A DNA stretch of 64,000 bases from Vampirovibrio chlorellavorus (lineage in GTDB: Bacteria; Cyanobacteriota; Vampirovibrionia; Vampirovibrionales; Vampirovibrionaceae), in NCBI GenBank assembly GCA_003149345.1, contig QFWI01000016.1:248001-312000 (forward strand), in the 5' to 3' direction. The translations under genes were made by a program, and so were the position numbers. Under the pieces are notes generated by a model, which was given only the letters and a program-made list of their open reading frames with translations, was not told where the DNA came from and did not search any database. Below are positions 44,096 through 54,600 of the stretch, in pieces. Position 1 is the first letter of the stretch; every line of letters starts with the position of its first letter.

Positions 44096-45499
44096 ATGAC
44101 CATCACTGCTCCCCCCCGCAAGGTTTATCTCGAAACCCTGGGCTGCCAGATGAACTTCAACGATTCTGAAGTGATGTTGGGCTTGCTGAGAACCGAGGGC
44201 TTCGAGCGGGTGGAGGATCGTGAGCAAGCCGACCTGCTGATTGTGAATACCTGCCAAATTCGAGGCTCAGCGGAAGATAAGGCTTTCAGCTACCTGGGAG
44301 CCTGGGGCAAACTGAAGGCCAGGAATCCACGCATTAAAATCGCCATGGCGGGCTGTGTGTCCCAGCAAAATAAGGACACCATCTTCAAGCGGGCGCCGTA
44401 TGTGGATATCGTTTTCGGCACCCAGAATATTCACGAATTGCCGGAACTGGTTCGCAAGGCGTTTAACGGGGAAAGCAACATTCTGGCCGTGGATCGCCAA
44501 AAGCCCCGCAGCACCTACGATTACATTAACGATGTCGCGCCTGTGCGGGAGAGTGATATCTCCGCCTGGGTCACCATCATTGAAGGCTGTGATTACTTCT
44601 GTACTTACTGCGTGGTGCCTTACACCCGAGGCCGTCAAATCAGTCGCTCCCCCGAATCCATTATCCGGGAAGTGCTGAACCTGGCCGCCCATGGCTTTAA
44701 GGAAATCACCTTGCTGGGCCAAACCGTGGATTCTTACGGAAAGGACTTTACCGATCGCCAATATGGACTCGCCGATTTACTGGAAGAGTTAAGCGAAATT
44801 TCCGGTATTGAGCGCATTCGCTTTATGACCTCTCACCCGCTGGATCTGAACGATCGCATTATCCAGGCCGTGGCTGATCTGCCCAAGGTGATGGAATATA
44901 TTCACATCCCCATGCAGGCGGGCGATGATGAGATTTTGGCCCGCATGAAACGGGGTTATACCGCCCAGCAATACTACGATTTGGTGCATAAAATTTACGA
45001 CAAGGTACCCAACGCCGCTGTGAGTGGCGATTACATCGTGGGTTTCCCTGGCGAGACGGACGCCCAGTTCCAGCGCACCGTGGAATCCGTGGCTTTGTCG
45101 GGCATTCATAATGCCAACACGGCGGCTTACTCCCCTCGCAAGCAAACGCCTGCGGCCATTTGGGAAGCCCGTGGGGAGGAAATCCCGGAAGCGGTCAAAG
45201 AAGAACGTCTGCAAATCCTAATTGCGGCCATTCGGGAGCAATCGTTCAAAATGAATCGCCCTTACCTCGGCCAAACGGTGGAAATCCTGGTGGAAGGCAA
45301 GAGTAAACGCAATCCCAGCCGGTTGACCGGTCGTACCCGCACCAATAAAGTGGTGAATTTTGACACGCCCTTCAGTGAAGACGCCCTGGTGGGCCAGTTG
45401 GTGGCCGTGAAAATTACGGAAGCCCTGCCCTTTTCCCTGTTGGGGGAAATGGTGGTGCCGGATCATCAGCAAGGTTCGGACTTGATTCAAGCGCTCTAA
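44096..45499 (+). CDS. miaB: tRNA-2-methylthio-N6-dimethylallyladenosine synthase
   Basis: Radical-SAM methylthiotransferase that adds methylthio to i6A37. The N-terminal UPF0004 cluster uses cysteines in GCQMNFNDSE, VNTCQIRGSAE and AGCVSQQ. The radical-SAM cluster is CDYFCTYC at about residue 163-170. GLLGQTV-type and FPGETDAQFQ residues and the C-terminal TRAM domain (about 400-467) complete it. 467 residues. It is miaB rather than rimO or mtaB by the LGCQMN and GRTRTNKVV stretches. 64 bases before folK. Confidence 0.95.
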   Translation: MTITAPPRKVYLETLGCQMNFNDSEVMLGLLRTEGFERVEDREQADLLIVNTCQIRGSAEDKAFSYLGAWGKLKARNPRIKIAMAGCVSQQNKDTIFKRAPYVDIVFGTQNIHELPELVRKAFNGESNILAVDRQKPRSTYDYINDVAPVRESDISAWVTIIEGCDYFCTYCVVPYTRGRQISRSPESIIREVLNLAAHGFKEITLLGQTVDSYGKDFTDRQYGLADLLEELSEISGIERIRFMTSHPLDLNDRIIQAVADLPKVMEYIHIPMQAGDDEILARMKRGYTAQQYYDLVHKIYDKVPNAAVSGDYIVGFPGETDAQFQRTVESVALSGIHNANTAAYSPRKQTPAAIWEARGEEIPEAVKEERLQILIAAIREQSFKMNRPYLGQTVEILVEGKSKRNPSRLTGRTRTNKVVNFDTPFSEDALVGQLVAVKITEALPFSLLGEMVVPDHQQGSDLIQAL

Positions 45500-45563
45500 A
45501 TCGCTTTTAATTCAGTTTTAAATGAATGACCATGACACCAGAGAGGCAAGAGGAGACAGAGGC

Positions 45564-46118
45564 GTGAAGCAGACGGCACGGGCGTATGTGGCGTTGGGTA
45601 GCAATATGGGAGAGCGGGCGGCACAGGTGCGGCAAGCCTTGGGGCTTTTGCAGGCCCATGGGGCCATTCGGCTGCGGCAAATCTCCCGCTTTTTTGAGAC
45701 TGAACCAGTTGGCATTCGGGAAGCCCGGGATCCGCAGTGGTTTGTGAACGCCGTGGTGGGCATTGATACCGAATTTAGCCCACAGGAACTGCTGAACGTA
45801 TGCCTGTCCATTGAACGCCGTCTGGGCCGCAAACGGGATATGGAAGCCCCTGCTGAGCCGGGTGTTTACACCTCTCGCACCATGGATATTGATATTCTGT
45901 TTTACGAGGATCAGGTCATTGAGGAGCCTAACCTGATAGTGCCCCACCCCCGTATGCACCAGCGTAGTTTTACCTTGCTGCCCATGCTGGATATTGCCCC
46001 CCAGTGGGTGCATCCGGTTTTGCAACAGACCATGCAACAGTTGTACCAGCAATTGGATCACACCCAGAGCGAGCCCGGCCCAACCAATCAGCCTGCCTTG
46101 ACCGCCGCCACCGTTTGA
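45564..46118 (+). CDS. folK: 2-amino-4-hydroxy-6-hydroxymethyldihydropteridine pyrophosphokinase
   Basis: Transfers pyrophosphate from ATP to hydroxymethyldihydropterin in folate synthesis. ALGSNMGER is the N-terminus; TMDIDILFYEDQVI and PHPRMHQRSFTLLPMLDI are the signature. 184 residues. The start is GTG 45564, with GAGGAG eight bases upstream; the ATG at 45522 has no such site. The C-terminus extends about 20 residues beyond the usual length, low-complexity. Convergent with mutS2, 16 bases between stop codons. Confidence 0.93.
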   Translation: MKQTARAYVALGSNMGERAAQVRQALGLLQAHGAIRLRQISRFFETEPVGIREARDPQWFVNAVVGIDTEFSPQELLNVCLSIERRLGRKRDMEAPAEPGVYTSRTMDIDILFYEDQVIEEPNLIVPHPRMHQRSFTLLPMLDIAPQWVHPVLQQTMQQLYQQLDHTQSEPGPTNQPALTAATV

Positions 46119-46134
46119 TCCTGTCTTTATTTTT

Positions 46135-48567
46135 CTAGCTGGCCAGCTCAATAATGGTCTTGCCGTCGCCGCCCTGGGTGGCCTGCGCCGGGTAATAGCG
46201 CTTCACGTAGCTGGAACCCGATAAATACTGCCGAATTTGCTTTTTCAGCGCCCCGGTGCCCTGCCCATGCACAATAGCCACGGCCTGATACCCTGCCATC
46301 ATGGCCTCATCCAGAAACTTTTCCACCTGAAGCAAGGCGTCATCAGCACGCTGGCCTCGCACATCACAGCTCAGGCTGGGGTCCAGTGGCTCATCCAGAA
46401 CCGAGGCTCCTTCATCCACCCGCTTTTTGCGCTCTAGGTGCTTGGCTTTGGGCTGCTGTTTTTGGGGCAACCGGGATTTGTAGGGACGCTCCAGATCCGA
46501 CACGGGTACCGTCATCCGCAAGATGCCCACTTGTAGGGTCACTTCCCTGGAGCCGCTGTCAATGGCGATAATCTCTCCAGTGACTTCCAGTTGGCGGCTG
46601 GTGACCGTTTCTCCCAGTTTTAAATCGGCCACTTTCAGACGAACCACATCACCGATGCTTTCCCGACTCTCAAAAAAGGCCTCATCCGCCTTTTTGCCCA
46701 TGGCTTTTAGTTTACCAGCCATTTTTTCGGGATACTTCACCTGCCCTTGCAAGGCGGCTTTGCGCATTTCCTTTAACTGGTTTTCCAGGTCATGAATGCG
46801 ACTTTTCAGGCTGGTTTGGAACTGCTTGAGGGTCTGGCGCTTGTCCGCTTCCAGCCTTTGGCGCTCAAACTCCAGTTTTTCATAAGTCTCTTGCGCTTCC
46901 AGCCGGTAGGAACGGGCCCGTTGCAGTTCTTCTTCCAATTGGCGATTGCGGGTTTCCAGCTCTTGCAATAAATCAGACGATTCTCTGGCCGGTGCGCTCA
47001 GACCCGCTCTTGCCCGACGGATGACGCTCTCCTTAAGGCCCAGTTTTTCGGCGATAGTGATGGCGTTGCTGGCCCCGGGCACCCCAATCATCAGGCGATA
47101 GGTGGGGCTGAGGGTTTCGGCGTCAAATTCCACGCTGGCGTTCACAAACCCCGTGTGCTGGTGGGCATCCAGCTTCAGTTCCCCCAGGTGGGTGGTGACG
47201 ATGGTTAAAGCGCCCTTCTGATACAGCTCGTCCAGCACCGCTTTGGCCAGGGCGGCCCCTTCGGCGGGATCGGTTCCGGCGGCAATCTCATCAATCAGCA
47301 CCAAGCCCTGACCCAGATCGGTTTCATCGGCCAAGAAAGACTTCAATCGCTGGATATGTGCGGAAAAGGTGGATAAACTCTGGGCGATGCTTTGCTGATC
47401 GCCGATATCCACCAACACGTTGGTAAACAGGGACATGCGGGATTGCTCGCCCACGGGCAGGTGCAGTCCGGCCCGTAGCATGCAGGCAAACAGTCCCACC
47501 GTTTTCAGCAGCACGGTTTTACCGCCGGTGTTGGGGCCGGTGACCACCATGGTGCGATCGCCGGTGAGGCCCAATTGAATATCATTGGCCACAACGGATT
47601 TGAGTGGATCTTTGCGGGTTTGCAGCACCAGCAGCGGGTGCCGGGCCTGCTTGAGATCAATCAACTGCTCGCCTTGAATCAGGCTCACCGGATTAGCGTT
47701 TAGCAGGCGACTCAGGCGGGCGGCGGCCAATCGGCGGTCCAGTTGGCCCAAGGCCTCTACAAGCGCTTGTAGGTCTTCCCAATGGTCGTGTAGGTACAGG
47801 GAAATCTGCTTGAGAATGCGCTCGATTTCTTTTTGCAAGTCGGCTTGCAGGCCTTGCAGGGCGTTGTTCAGGGTTACCAGAACCTGAGGCTCCACGTACA
47901 CCGTGGAACCGGTGGCCGAGGCCCCGTGAATGACCCCCGGCAGCTTGTTTTTATATTCGGCTTTCACCGGAAAAACGGAGCGGCCATCTCGTTCGGTGAC
48001 AATGGCGCTTTGCAAGGCCTGGGCAAAATCGGGGTTTTGTAAAAAATGCTGGATTTTTTGCTGCATGGCTTGCTTCTGGTGGCGCAGCTTTTGGCGCAGG
48101 CTGAACAGTTCCGGGCTGGCCGAATCCTTGATATTGCCGTCAGGTTCCACCAAGTTTTGCAGGTAATCCAGCACTTCATCCGGGATGACGGACTCGTTCA
48201 GCAGGTCTGACAGGTAATCGAGTTGGTTTTCACTACGCAGGGCCCGGGCAAAGTGCCGAATCAGGCGTCCTCCCAGATCCACCACCCGCATGGTAGAGCG
48301 AATTTCCTGTAGGTTCAGGAAGCCCTCTTTGGCCAGCCGTTTGACCACCGGGTTGATATCGGGCAGCAAGGTATCGCTGATGACATCCCCGTGTCGAATC
48401 AGCAGGGTCTTCAGCCCTTCCACCTCCTGCTGATGCTGGATGAGGGCGTCAGTGTCTTCAAAAAAAGGCTGGGCTTGCCACTGTTGAATGCCATACGGCG
48501 TTAAGCACTCCTGAAGCAATTGTTCAAAGAGCGCGGGCCATTCCAGTAAATCAAGCGAATCCTGCAT
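46135..48567 (-). CDS. mutS2: MutS2 (endonuclease/recombination or ribosome-rescue ATPase)
   Basis: 810 residues. MutS-type ATPase with Walker A GPNTGGKT at about residue 340, VLIDEIAAGTDPAEGAAL (Walker B), and THLGELK. A long coiled-coil region follows (about 520-600), and a C-terminal Smr nuclease domain (DVRGQRADDAL, VHGQGTGALKKQIRQYL). It lacks the mismatch-recognition domain. MutS2 suppresses recombination or rescues collided ribosomes, depending on species. Start ATG 48567; it overlaps the stop of the upstream GT9 gene by 17 bases, so translation may be coupled. Confidence 0.95.
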   Translation of the reverse strand: MQDSLDLLEWPALFEQLLQECLTPYGIQQWQAQPFFEDTDALIQHQQEVEGLKTLLIRHGDVISDTLLPDINPVVKRLAKEGFLNLQEIRSTMRVVDLGGRLIRHFARALRSENQLDYLSDLLNESVIPDEVLDYLQNLVEPDGNIKDSASPELFSLRQKLRHQKQAMQQKIQHFLQNPDFAQALQSAIVTERDGRSVFPVKAEYKNKLPGVIHGASATGSTVYVEPQVLVTLNNALQGLQADLQKEIERILKQISLYLHDHWEDLQALVEALGQLDRRLAAARLSRLLNANPVSLIQGEQLIDLKQARHPLLVLQTRKDPLKSVVANDIQLGLTGDRTMVVTGPNTGGKTVLLKTVGLFACMLRAGLHLPVGEQSRMSLFTNVLVDIGDQQSIAQSLSTFSAHIQRLKSFLADETDLGQGLVLIDEIAAGTDPAEGAALAKAVLDELYQKGALTIVTTHLGELKLDAHQHTGFVNASVEFDAETLSPTYRLMIGVPGASNAITIAEKLGLKESVIRRARAGLSAPARESSDLLQELETRNRQLEEELQRARSYRLEAQETYEKLEFERQRLEADKRQTLKQFQTSLKSRIHDLENQLKEMRKAALQGQVKYPEKMAGKLKAMGKKADEAFFESRESIGDVVRLKVADLKLGETVTSRQLEVTGEIIAIDSGSREVTLQVGILRMTVPVSDLERPYKSRLPQKQQPKAKHLERKKRVDEGASVLDEPLDPSLSCDVRGQRADDALLQVEKFLDEAMMAGYQAVAIVHGQGTGALKKQIRQYLSGSSYVKRYYPAQATQGGDGKTIIELAS

Positions 48568-49621
48568 AGACCCTGATTGTCTCAATGACAGCCTCTGGCT
48601 GCAAGTCTTTCATGCAGGCAAAATCATGGCGGCAGGGCTTGGCCAGATCGCAGGGGCGGCAGGCCAGCGATTGCTGCACGATACGGCTATTGGGCGGGCC
48701 CCACTTCAGGGCGTTCATGGGGCCAAACAGGGCCACCACCGGCACACCGGTCGCGGCAGCCATATGCAGGGTACCGGAATCGACCCCCACCACCAGATTC
48801 ATTTGTTTGAGGAAGGCCATGCTTTCCAGCAGGGAAAACTGTCCGCAGTGGATATGCACCCGCTTGCGATAGGCCGACAGCACGTTGGTTTTCAATGTTT
48901 CATAAAGCGGTGTGTCCGAAGGGGCCCCCAGGCAATGCACATGGCAATCCTTGCGGGTCAGCAGCCATTCCACCAGATGCTTGGCATGATCCAGGGGCCA
49001 TTGCTTGGCCGGATTGGAACTGGTCAGATGCACCACCACGTGTCGCTTGGCAGAGGGATCGGTGGCTTTGATGTCCGCCAGCACCGCCGCGGCCTTGTTC
49101 GCTTCCTCAGGAGCCCACCAGCTCTCCAGATGGCTGTCCAGAACGGGAATTTGAGCCGCCTCCAACAGGGAGAGGAAGCTGTCCACCTCGTGATCGTTTT
49201 TGCGATAGGGCACTGCCCGGGTCAGGAACAGGCTGCGGGCTTCGGTGCTAAAGCCGATGCGCTCCGGTATCCCCGCCAAAAAGGCCAAAGCCGCTGAGGA
49301 GAAGGAGCGTTTCAGCACAAAGGCCGTATCGTAATGGCGCTTGCGCAACAGGCCCACGTAATGCCAAAAGGATTTGGGGCGCTCCGCCCGGTTCTCGTAA
49401 CGGTGCTTGCGGGTGGTATCGAACCACAGCAGCTCATCGACATAGGGACAATCCCGCAGGACTTCCCCGGAGTTGGGGGCCACCAGCATATCAATCTGGG
49501 CATCGGGGTAGGCGGCCCGCAAATTGCGCAAAAAGGGCACCGTCAGCAAGGTATCCCCGATAAAGCGATAGCGAATGACCAGAATTTTACGGCGGGGCTT
49601 AACGGCGGGAGGATGGGACAT
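48551..49621 (-). CDS. Glycosyltransferase family 9 (heptosyltransferase-like)
   Basis: 356 residues. KILVIRYRFIGDTLLTVPFLRNL is the family N-terminus; VVGVDSGTLHMAAATGVPVVALFGP is the donor-binding signature. Cysteines in ACRPCDLAKPCRHDFACM are typical. GT9 enzymes add heptose or other sugars to the LPS core. The start overlaps the stop of lpxK by 23 bases; the order lpxK-GT9-mutS2 forms one operon. The sugar donor cannot be deduced. Confidence 0.9.
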   Translation of the reverse strand: MSHPPAVKPRRKILVIRYRFIGDTLLTVPFLRNLRAAYPDAQIDMLVAPNSGEVLRDCPYVDELLWFDTTRKHRYENRAERPKSFWHYVGLLRKRHYDTAFVLKRSFSSAALAFLAGIPERIGFSTEARSLFLTRAVPYRKNDHEVDSFLSLLEAAQIPVLDSHLESWWAPEEANKAAAVLADIKATDPSAKRHVVVHLTSSNPAKQWPLDHAKHLVEWLLTRKDCHVHCLGAPSDTPLYETLKTNVLSAYRKRVHIHCGQFSLLESMAFLKQMNLVVGVDSGTLHMAAATGVPVVALFGPMNALKWGPPNSRIVQQSLACRPCDLAKPCRHDFACMKDLQPEAVIETIRVYAGFA

Positions 49622-50789
49622 ATCCGGCTCCTGCGGTGGGATGTTTGTGCAACTGGGTCAGAAATTCATCGTAAAACCATCGACCATCCAGCAAAGGCAG
49701 CATTTGCAAGGTGTAAACCTGACCCTGAATTTGGGAGGGCAAGAGATTGCGCACTTTGGTCAGGTCTTTATCCGTAGTGACCAGAATCGGGCCTTCTTGC
49801 GGGATTGGCTGTGCCTGCTGCACCTGTTGCACCTGTTGCATCAGGGCCGTCAGCTTTTCCACATCGGCGGGGGTGTACACATGGTGATCCTCAAACTGAA
49901 CGTGCTGAATCAGGTTCAATCCCAGGTTTTTCAAGTCCTGCTCAAACTGGTTGGTCTGGGCAATGGCTGAAAAGGCGATTACGGGTCGAGTTTTTAGCGA
50001 CTCAATGGCGACGTTATGGCTTTGCAGGGAGGCGAAATCGCCCATGGGCCGTAATCCAGCGGGCTGAAAAGGGACTGGCAGAATCTGGATGGGCGGCTTG
50101 GGCGGGATGGGCCCAAAGCGTTGGCTCCAGCCTTGCACGGTCTTCAGGGTGGCCTCGTTCACGGTTTTGGTAATGAAGATGACATCGGCCCGGCCCAGCT
50201 CGGAGAGCGGTTCTCGCAGGGGGCCAGCGGGCAATAACTGATTATTGCCCAGCAGTTGGTGCCCATCCACCAATAGGATATTCATATCCCGCTCCAGTTG
50301 AATGTGCTGGAAGCCGTCATCCAGAATCACGAAGTCCGGCCGGTAGTCCCTAAGGGAGCGTTGCAGATTCTGTACTCGGTTTTTTCCCACAATGACAATA
50401 GCTTCCGGCACCTGCTCCTGAATGAGGTAGGCCTCATCCCCGTAGGCGGGGTCTAGTGCCCGGGAATAATCCACCGGTTGGGCCGCGCCATAACCCCGGG
50501 ATAAGATCACCACGGTTTTCCCGCTTTGCACCAGCCCTTTGGCCAGGGTAATGACCATGGGGGTTTTTCCGGTGCCACCCGTGGTCAGGTTGCCCACGCT
50601 AATGACGGGTACGGGCGCTTGATAGGACTTGAGCAAGCCATATTGATAGGCCAGTAAGCGGCTTGTGACGCCCAGCTGGTAGAACCAGCTCAAAGGAATG
50701 AGAGGGAGAAGCCAGGGATTGGGCAGGCTCCCGGTACGGTAGTGTTGGCGGGTCATCCAGAGTTTGAAGGACTTCAACACAATGGTCAT
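49599..50789 (-). CDS. lpxK: Tetraacyldisaccharide 4'-kinase
   Basis: Phosphorylates lipid A disaccharide to give lipid IVA at the inner membrane; its presence implies LPS. The P-loop GNLTTGGTGKTP, VVILSRGYGA, PDFVILDDGFQH and LLPAGPLREPLSEL are all present. The membrane-anchoring N-terminus (WLLPLIPLSWFYQLG) is right after the start. The frame extends to GTG 50885; ATG 50789 or ATG 50756 fits the family length better. About 396 residues. The disordered Gln-rich stretch near residue 300 is unusual. Shares a divergent control region with the 50906 gene. Confidence 0.92.
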   Translation of the reverse strand: MTIVLKSFKLWMTRQHYRTGSLPNPWLLPLIPLSWFYQLGVTSRLLAYQYGLLKSYQAPVPVISVGNLTTGGTGKTPMVITLAKGLVQSGKTVVILSRGYGAAQPVDYSRALDPAYGDEAYLIQEQVPEAIVIVGKNRVQNLQRSLRDYRPDFVILDDGFQHIQLERDMNILLVDGHQLLGNNQLLPAGPLREPLSELGRADVIFITKTVNEATLKTVQGWSQRFGPIPPKPPIQILPVPFQPAGLRPMGDFASLQSHNVAIESLKTRPVIAFSAIAQTNQFEQDLKNLGLNLIQHVQFEDHHVYTPADVEKLTALMQQVQQVQQAQPIPQEGPILVTTDKDLTKVRNLLPSQIQGQVYTLQMLPLLDGRWFYDEFLTQLHKHPTAGAGYVPSSRR

Positions 50790-50905
50790 TCCTGAGTTTG
50801 GGTACTTTGGCTGTGGTACCAGACTATGAACAGACCCGGCCAGTTGGGCCATCGGATTTTTAGCCAGACTGCTCACAGGCCACACACAAGCATTACAATG
50901 GTTTT

Positions 50906-51646
50906 ATGGACAATTATTATGGCCGATTATCGACCACAAAACAACAATACAAGGAACTAGTCCATCAGTCGAAAGACCTCTTGGAGGCTCGATTAATGAC
51001 GTTTCGGGGATCTTTTTCTTGCGACGCCTGCCAGGGGGCTATGCAAATGACTTTGGATGAGGCTATACAGCCACAGCACCAAGGTTGTGGCTATATCCAG
51101 TGGCAAAAAGAATCCTTGCGGCTTCTGGAAACGGACTTGGGCGGGGAAATTTTACAACGCCTTCAGCAGATCAGCGCTTACAGAGAACAGTTTGCCTGCC
51201 ATTTGTGTGGGGCTTGCTGCCGTTTGGCCAGTCAGGATGCCGATTATGCCACCTTGCTTCAGCGGGCGGCGGCTGGGGATGACTTTGCTCGTCAGTTCAC
51301 CAGCGTGTTTTTACCCTATCCCTCCCGAGAAGCGGCCCGGCAAAAAGCCCCGGATCTGGTGGCGACGGTTCTGGCTGAAACCGTGGAGGAGCCGGAGGGC
51401 ACAGAACAGGTGTTCTTTTACCATTGCCCCTATGTGGGAGAGGACAATCGGTGTACGGTCTATGGCACGGAGAAGCGGCCTGCCATTTGCCAAAGCTACC
51501 CGGAAACGCCGCTGGTGTTCATCCAGCCCAAATGCGCCTGGCAACCCTGGAAGCAGGAAACGCACCCGCAGACCCTGATGGCCCACGCCCTGCTGCAAGT
51601 CAGTGAGCAGCTCCGTAAACGCTTGCAATCAGCCTTGAGTCTGTAA
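50906..51646 (+). CDS. YkgJ-type cysteine-cluster protein
   Basis: 246 residues. The cysteines cluster as CDACQG, CHLCGACCRL and CPYVGEDNRCTVYGTEKRPAICQSYP, the signature of UPF0153/YkgJ proteins thought to hold zinc or an Fe-S cluster. Their function is unknown. The first 40 residues are helical and not part of the domain. ATG 50906 is behind no strong site. Divergent from lpxK; a TACAAT-type -10 lies 7 bases before the ATG, so the leader would be very short. Confidence 0.82.
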   Translation: MDNYYGRLSTTKQQYKELVHQSKDLLEARLMTFRGSFSCDACQGAMQMTLDEAIQPQHQGCGYIQWQKESLRLLETDLGGEILQRLQQISAYREQFACHLCGACCRLASQDADYATLLQRAAAGDDFARQFTSVFLPYPSREAARQKAPDLVATVLAETVEEPEGTEQVFFYHCPYVGEDNRCTVYGTEKRPAICQSYPETPLVFIQPKCAWQPWKQETHPQTLMAHALLQVSEQLRKRLQSALSL

Positions 51647-51658
51647 GGCTACTCAAAA

Positions 51659-54600
51659 CTAGGGTTTGGTCATCGTAGTCGGAGAACTGGTTTTACTGGC
51701 GGCGTTTTGGGCCTTTTGCTCTTGAGACGTTTGATTCTGTTTGGCTTTGGACTTGCCCATTTGCTGTGAGATCGCCTGTAGGCCCTGGAAGCCTTCCCGA
51801 GTGTCCGTTAAGGGGTTCCAACCGGCCTCTGTAGTCAGCCCCAGCATTTCCGCATTTGAAATGCGAGCGTAAATCCCTTGAATGGCCTTCCGCTGGGCCT
51901 GATCCAACTGCCCCATTTGAGCCATTCTCTGGTTGCGGGCCTCCATCATTTTTTTTCGGGCCGCTTCGGAAAACAGGCCGTTGTCGCTCAGCCCTTCGTT
52001 GATCAGGAACATCAGGATGCGTTGACTTTCCAGCTCGTGATAGTGCAGTTGGCTGAAACGGGGCGGGGTGGGTAATTGGGCGATTTGCTGGTAAACGCCG
52101 CTGATTTCCTGAATGCTGGCCCCTTGGCGCTGAACATGATCACGGATGCCGTTCACGAGTGTCAGGTTAAACTTGGAAGGTTCTGTTCCTGCGCTCAAGC
52201 TGGTTTCGTCGTTCAGCGTCAGGGAGCGTGAGATTTTTCCCTTGAGTCTGAAGAGTTGTACCAGGTAGTCATGCTCATCCGGGGTGAGCTTCATCAAGGT
52301 GGGCGGTTTTTGACCGGTCACTTGCAGTTGCTCCATTAACCGGCGCAGGCCAGTAGCGGCTGCGTAATGACCGGAATCGGCGGCGTAGGCTTTTTGATAG
52401 TAATCCAGGGCCTGGGCGTCCCGACCTTCCTCTTCGGCCACTTGGCCCAGTGTGGCCAGGGCGTCGGGATCGTTGGGCAGGAGCAGCAATACCGTTTTGG
52501 CCTCGTTCCGGGCTTGCTCGTTCTTTCCAGACAAGAAGAGGGCCTGGGCTTTCATCCAGTGCGCTTTCCCGTTCAGCGGATCGACTTGCAGGATTTGTTC
52601 GGCCAGGTTCAGAGCTTCCGCTGCCCGGTTGTTCTCAAGGTAATGATCCCCGAGGGTGAGACGCAGCTCCGTTTGCCTGGCCTCGTTGGCTGTGGCGCTC
52701 ATGCCTCTTTTCAAGGCATTTTCCGCTTGTTGCCAGTATGATTTGGATTTTTCAAGGCTGAGCGGGGGCTTTTGCCATAAAGCCTGATCGGCCAGACGGG
52801 CGTAAATCTGATACAGCAAATGATAGGCACTGCCCTGCTGGGCATTGAGTGTGATGGCACGCTGAGCTGCGCTCAGGGCCGGGCCATATTGGCGCTTTCG
52901 CATCAGGTAATGACCTTTCAGACGACTGGCCGTGGCGTTACTGGACGCCAAAGCACTGACCTGTCCGAAATGCTTCTCCAGATAAACCCAGTCCAGCTGG
53001 GTCAAAGCGGCTTCATAGGCGGATAAAACGGCCTGACTGTTCCCCGGCTGAAGGGCCAGGGCGTTTCGGAAGGCGTTACGGGCTTCGGTCATATTCTGAG
53101 CCTGCATGAGGCCTTTGCCCATCAGTAGCCAGCCGGTGGCGTCTCGCCGGTTTTTTTGCAGGCGGGACTGGGCGCTGGCTATCCATAGCTTTCCTTGCAG
53201 GGTGCCCACCCAGGGCTTGCTGCGGGTGAAACTTCTGCCAGAGAGGATGTTAAGGGCTGTTTGGTAGGCTTGTTGGGCTTCACCGGGCCTTTTGTTCTGT
53301 AGGGCCAAGTCTCCCAGCAGTTCAGCGCTCTGGAAGTCCAGTGGGTTCAGGGCCAAGGCTCGGCGTAGCGCCTCCAGGGCTTTGGGGCCAGGGCAACCTT
53401 GTCCCATCGCTTTGTACATCGGGGCGTAAGAAGCCCCTTGCTGTTGGGCGAGTGTTTCTAGCTTTTGGCAAGTGGCGGGCTGCGGTTGCGGAATCTGATA
53501 GACCTGGGCCAACGCTTGTTCCACGTCCTCGGCCAGGGCGGTGGCAAGTCTCTCGGGGGGCATCACCGTACCCATCCAATCGGCTACCAGTGGGGCCAGT
53601 GTGGTATCTTTATTTTCAGCCTGGACAAAAGCCTGCTGGGCCAGCTGGTATTGGCCGACCGCCATCAGTTTTTCCCCCAGCTGATACAACGCCACCGGGT
53701 GTGTGGCCTTGGACAGGGATTGCTGGAAATGCTTGTGGGCCTGTTGGGCCTGCCCGGCGGACTGCGCTTCCACCCCTTGGGTAAACAGACCATCGGGGCT
53801 GTTGCCCGATAAATCTCCGGGTGGCAGGGTGACCCGGTAATGCTGGATGGCTTGCCGGGACAGGCTTTGAATATCCACCCGGCTGATATCGGTAGGCTCA
53901 ATGACCATATGGGTCACGCCGCCTTTGGGCTCCACTTTCAATACGCTTTGCGCCGATGCCACGGCTTGAACCACATCCACCCGGATTTTGCCGATGAGGC
54001 CGCTAACCTGCTCGCTCAGGCGCAGTAAATCCCCGGATTCACTCAGGGCGCTATCGGCCAGCTTAATATGGGTGGCGTCGGGAATCGGTTCCGGGTTGGT
54101 GGCGTCCAGAGCCACCCACTCCCCACGTTGCGTGGTGCCGATGTAGGCTTCCGTCCACATGTGGAACACAAATTTCCCCAGCTCGGAATCCTCATCCGGC
54201 AGATAGATCAGGCCAATGGCTACCCGGGCGGGAATCCCAGCTGAGCGTAGCAGGGAGGCCAGCAGCACCGCATGCTCGGTACAATCGCCTTGTTTACGCT
54301 CAAACGTCTCTTTGGCGGTGGCAAAACCCAGGCTGTAGTCTTTGTTGGCAATGTTCTGGTACACCCATTGCTGTAGCTTGCGGGCGGCGTAATAGGCACG
54401 CGTTTCCGGGCCAATAACCCGTAAGGCGGTTTGATCCAGCTCGGTATCGTACACCTGAAGGTAGGGGGTGGCCTGCAGGTACCGTTTGTCTATTTGGACG
54501 GGAAAGGGGGCCAGGGAATCGGTCGGTTCTTGCTGACGAACCTGCAAATAAACGGCATCGGGATCCGCGGAAAAGTCCATTGAAGGGAGATCGGCATCGG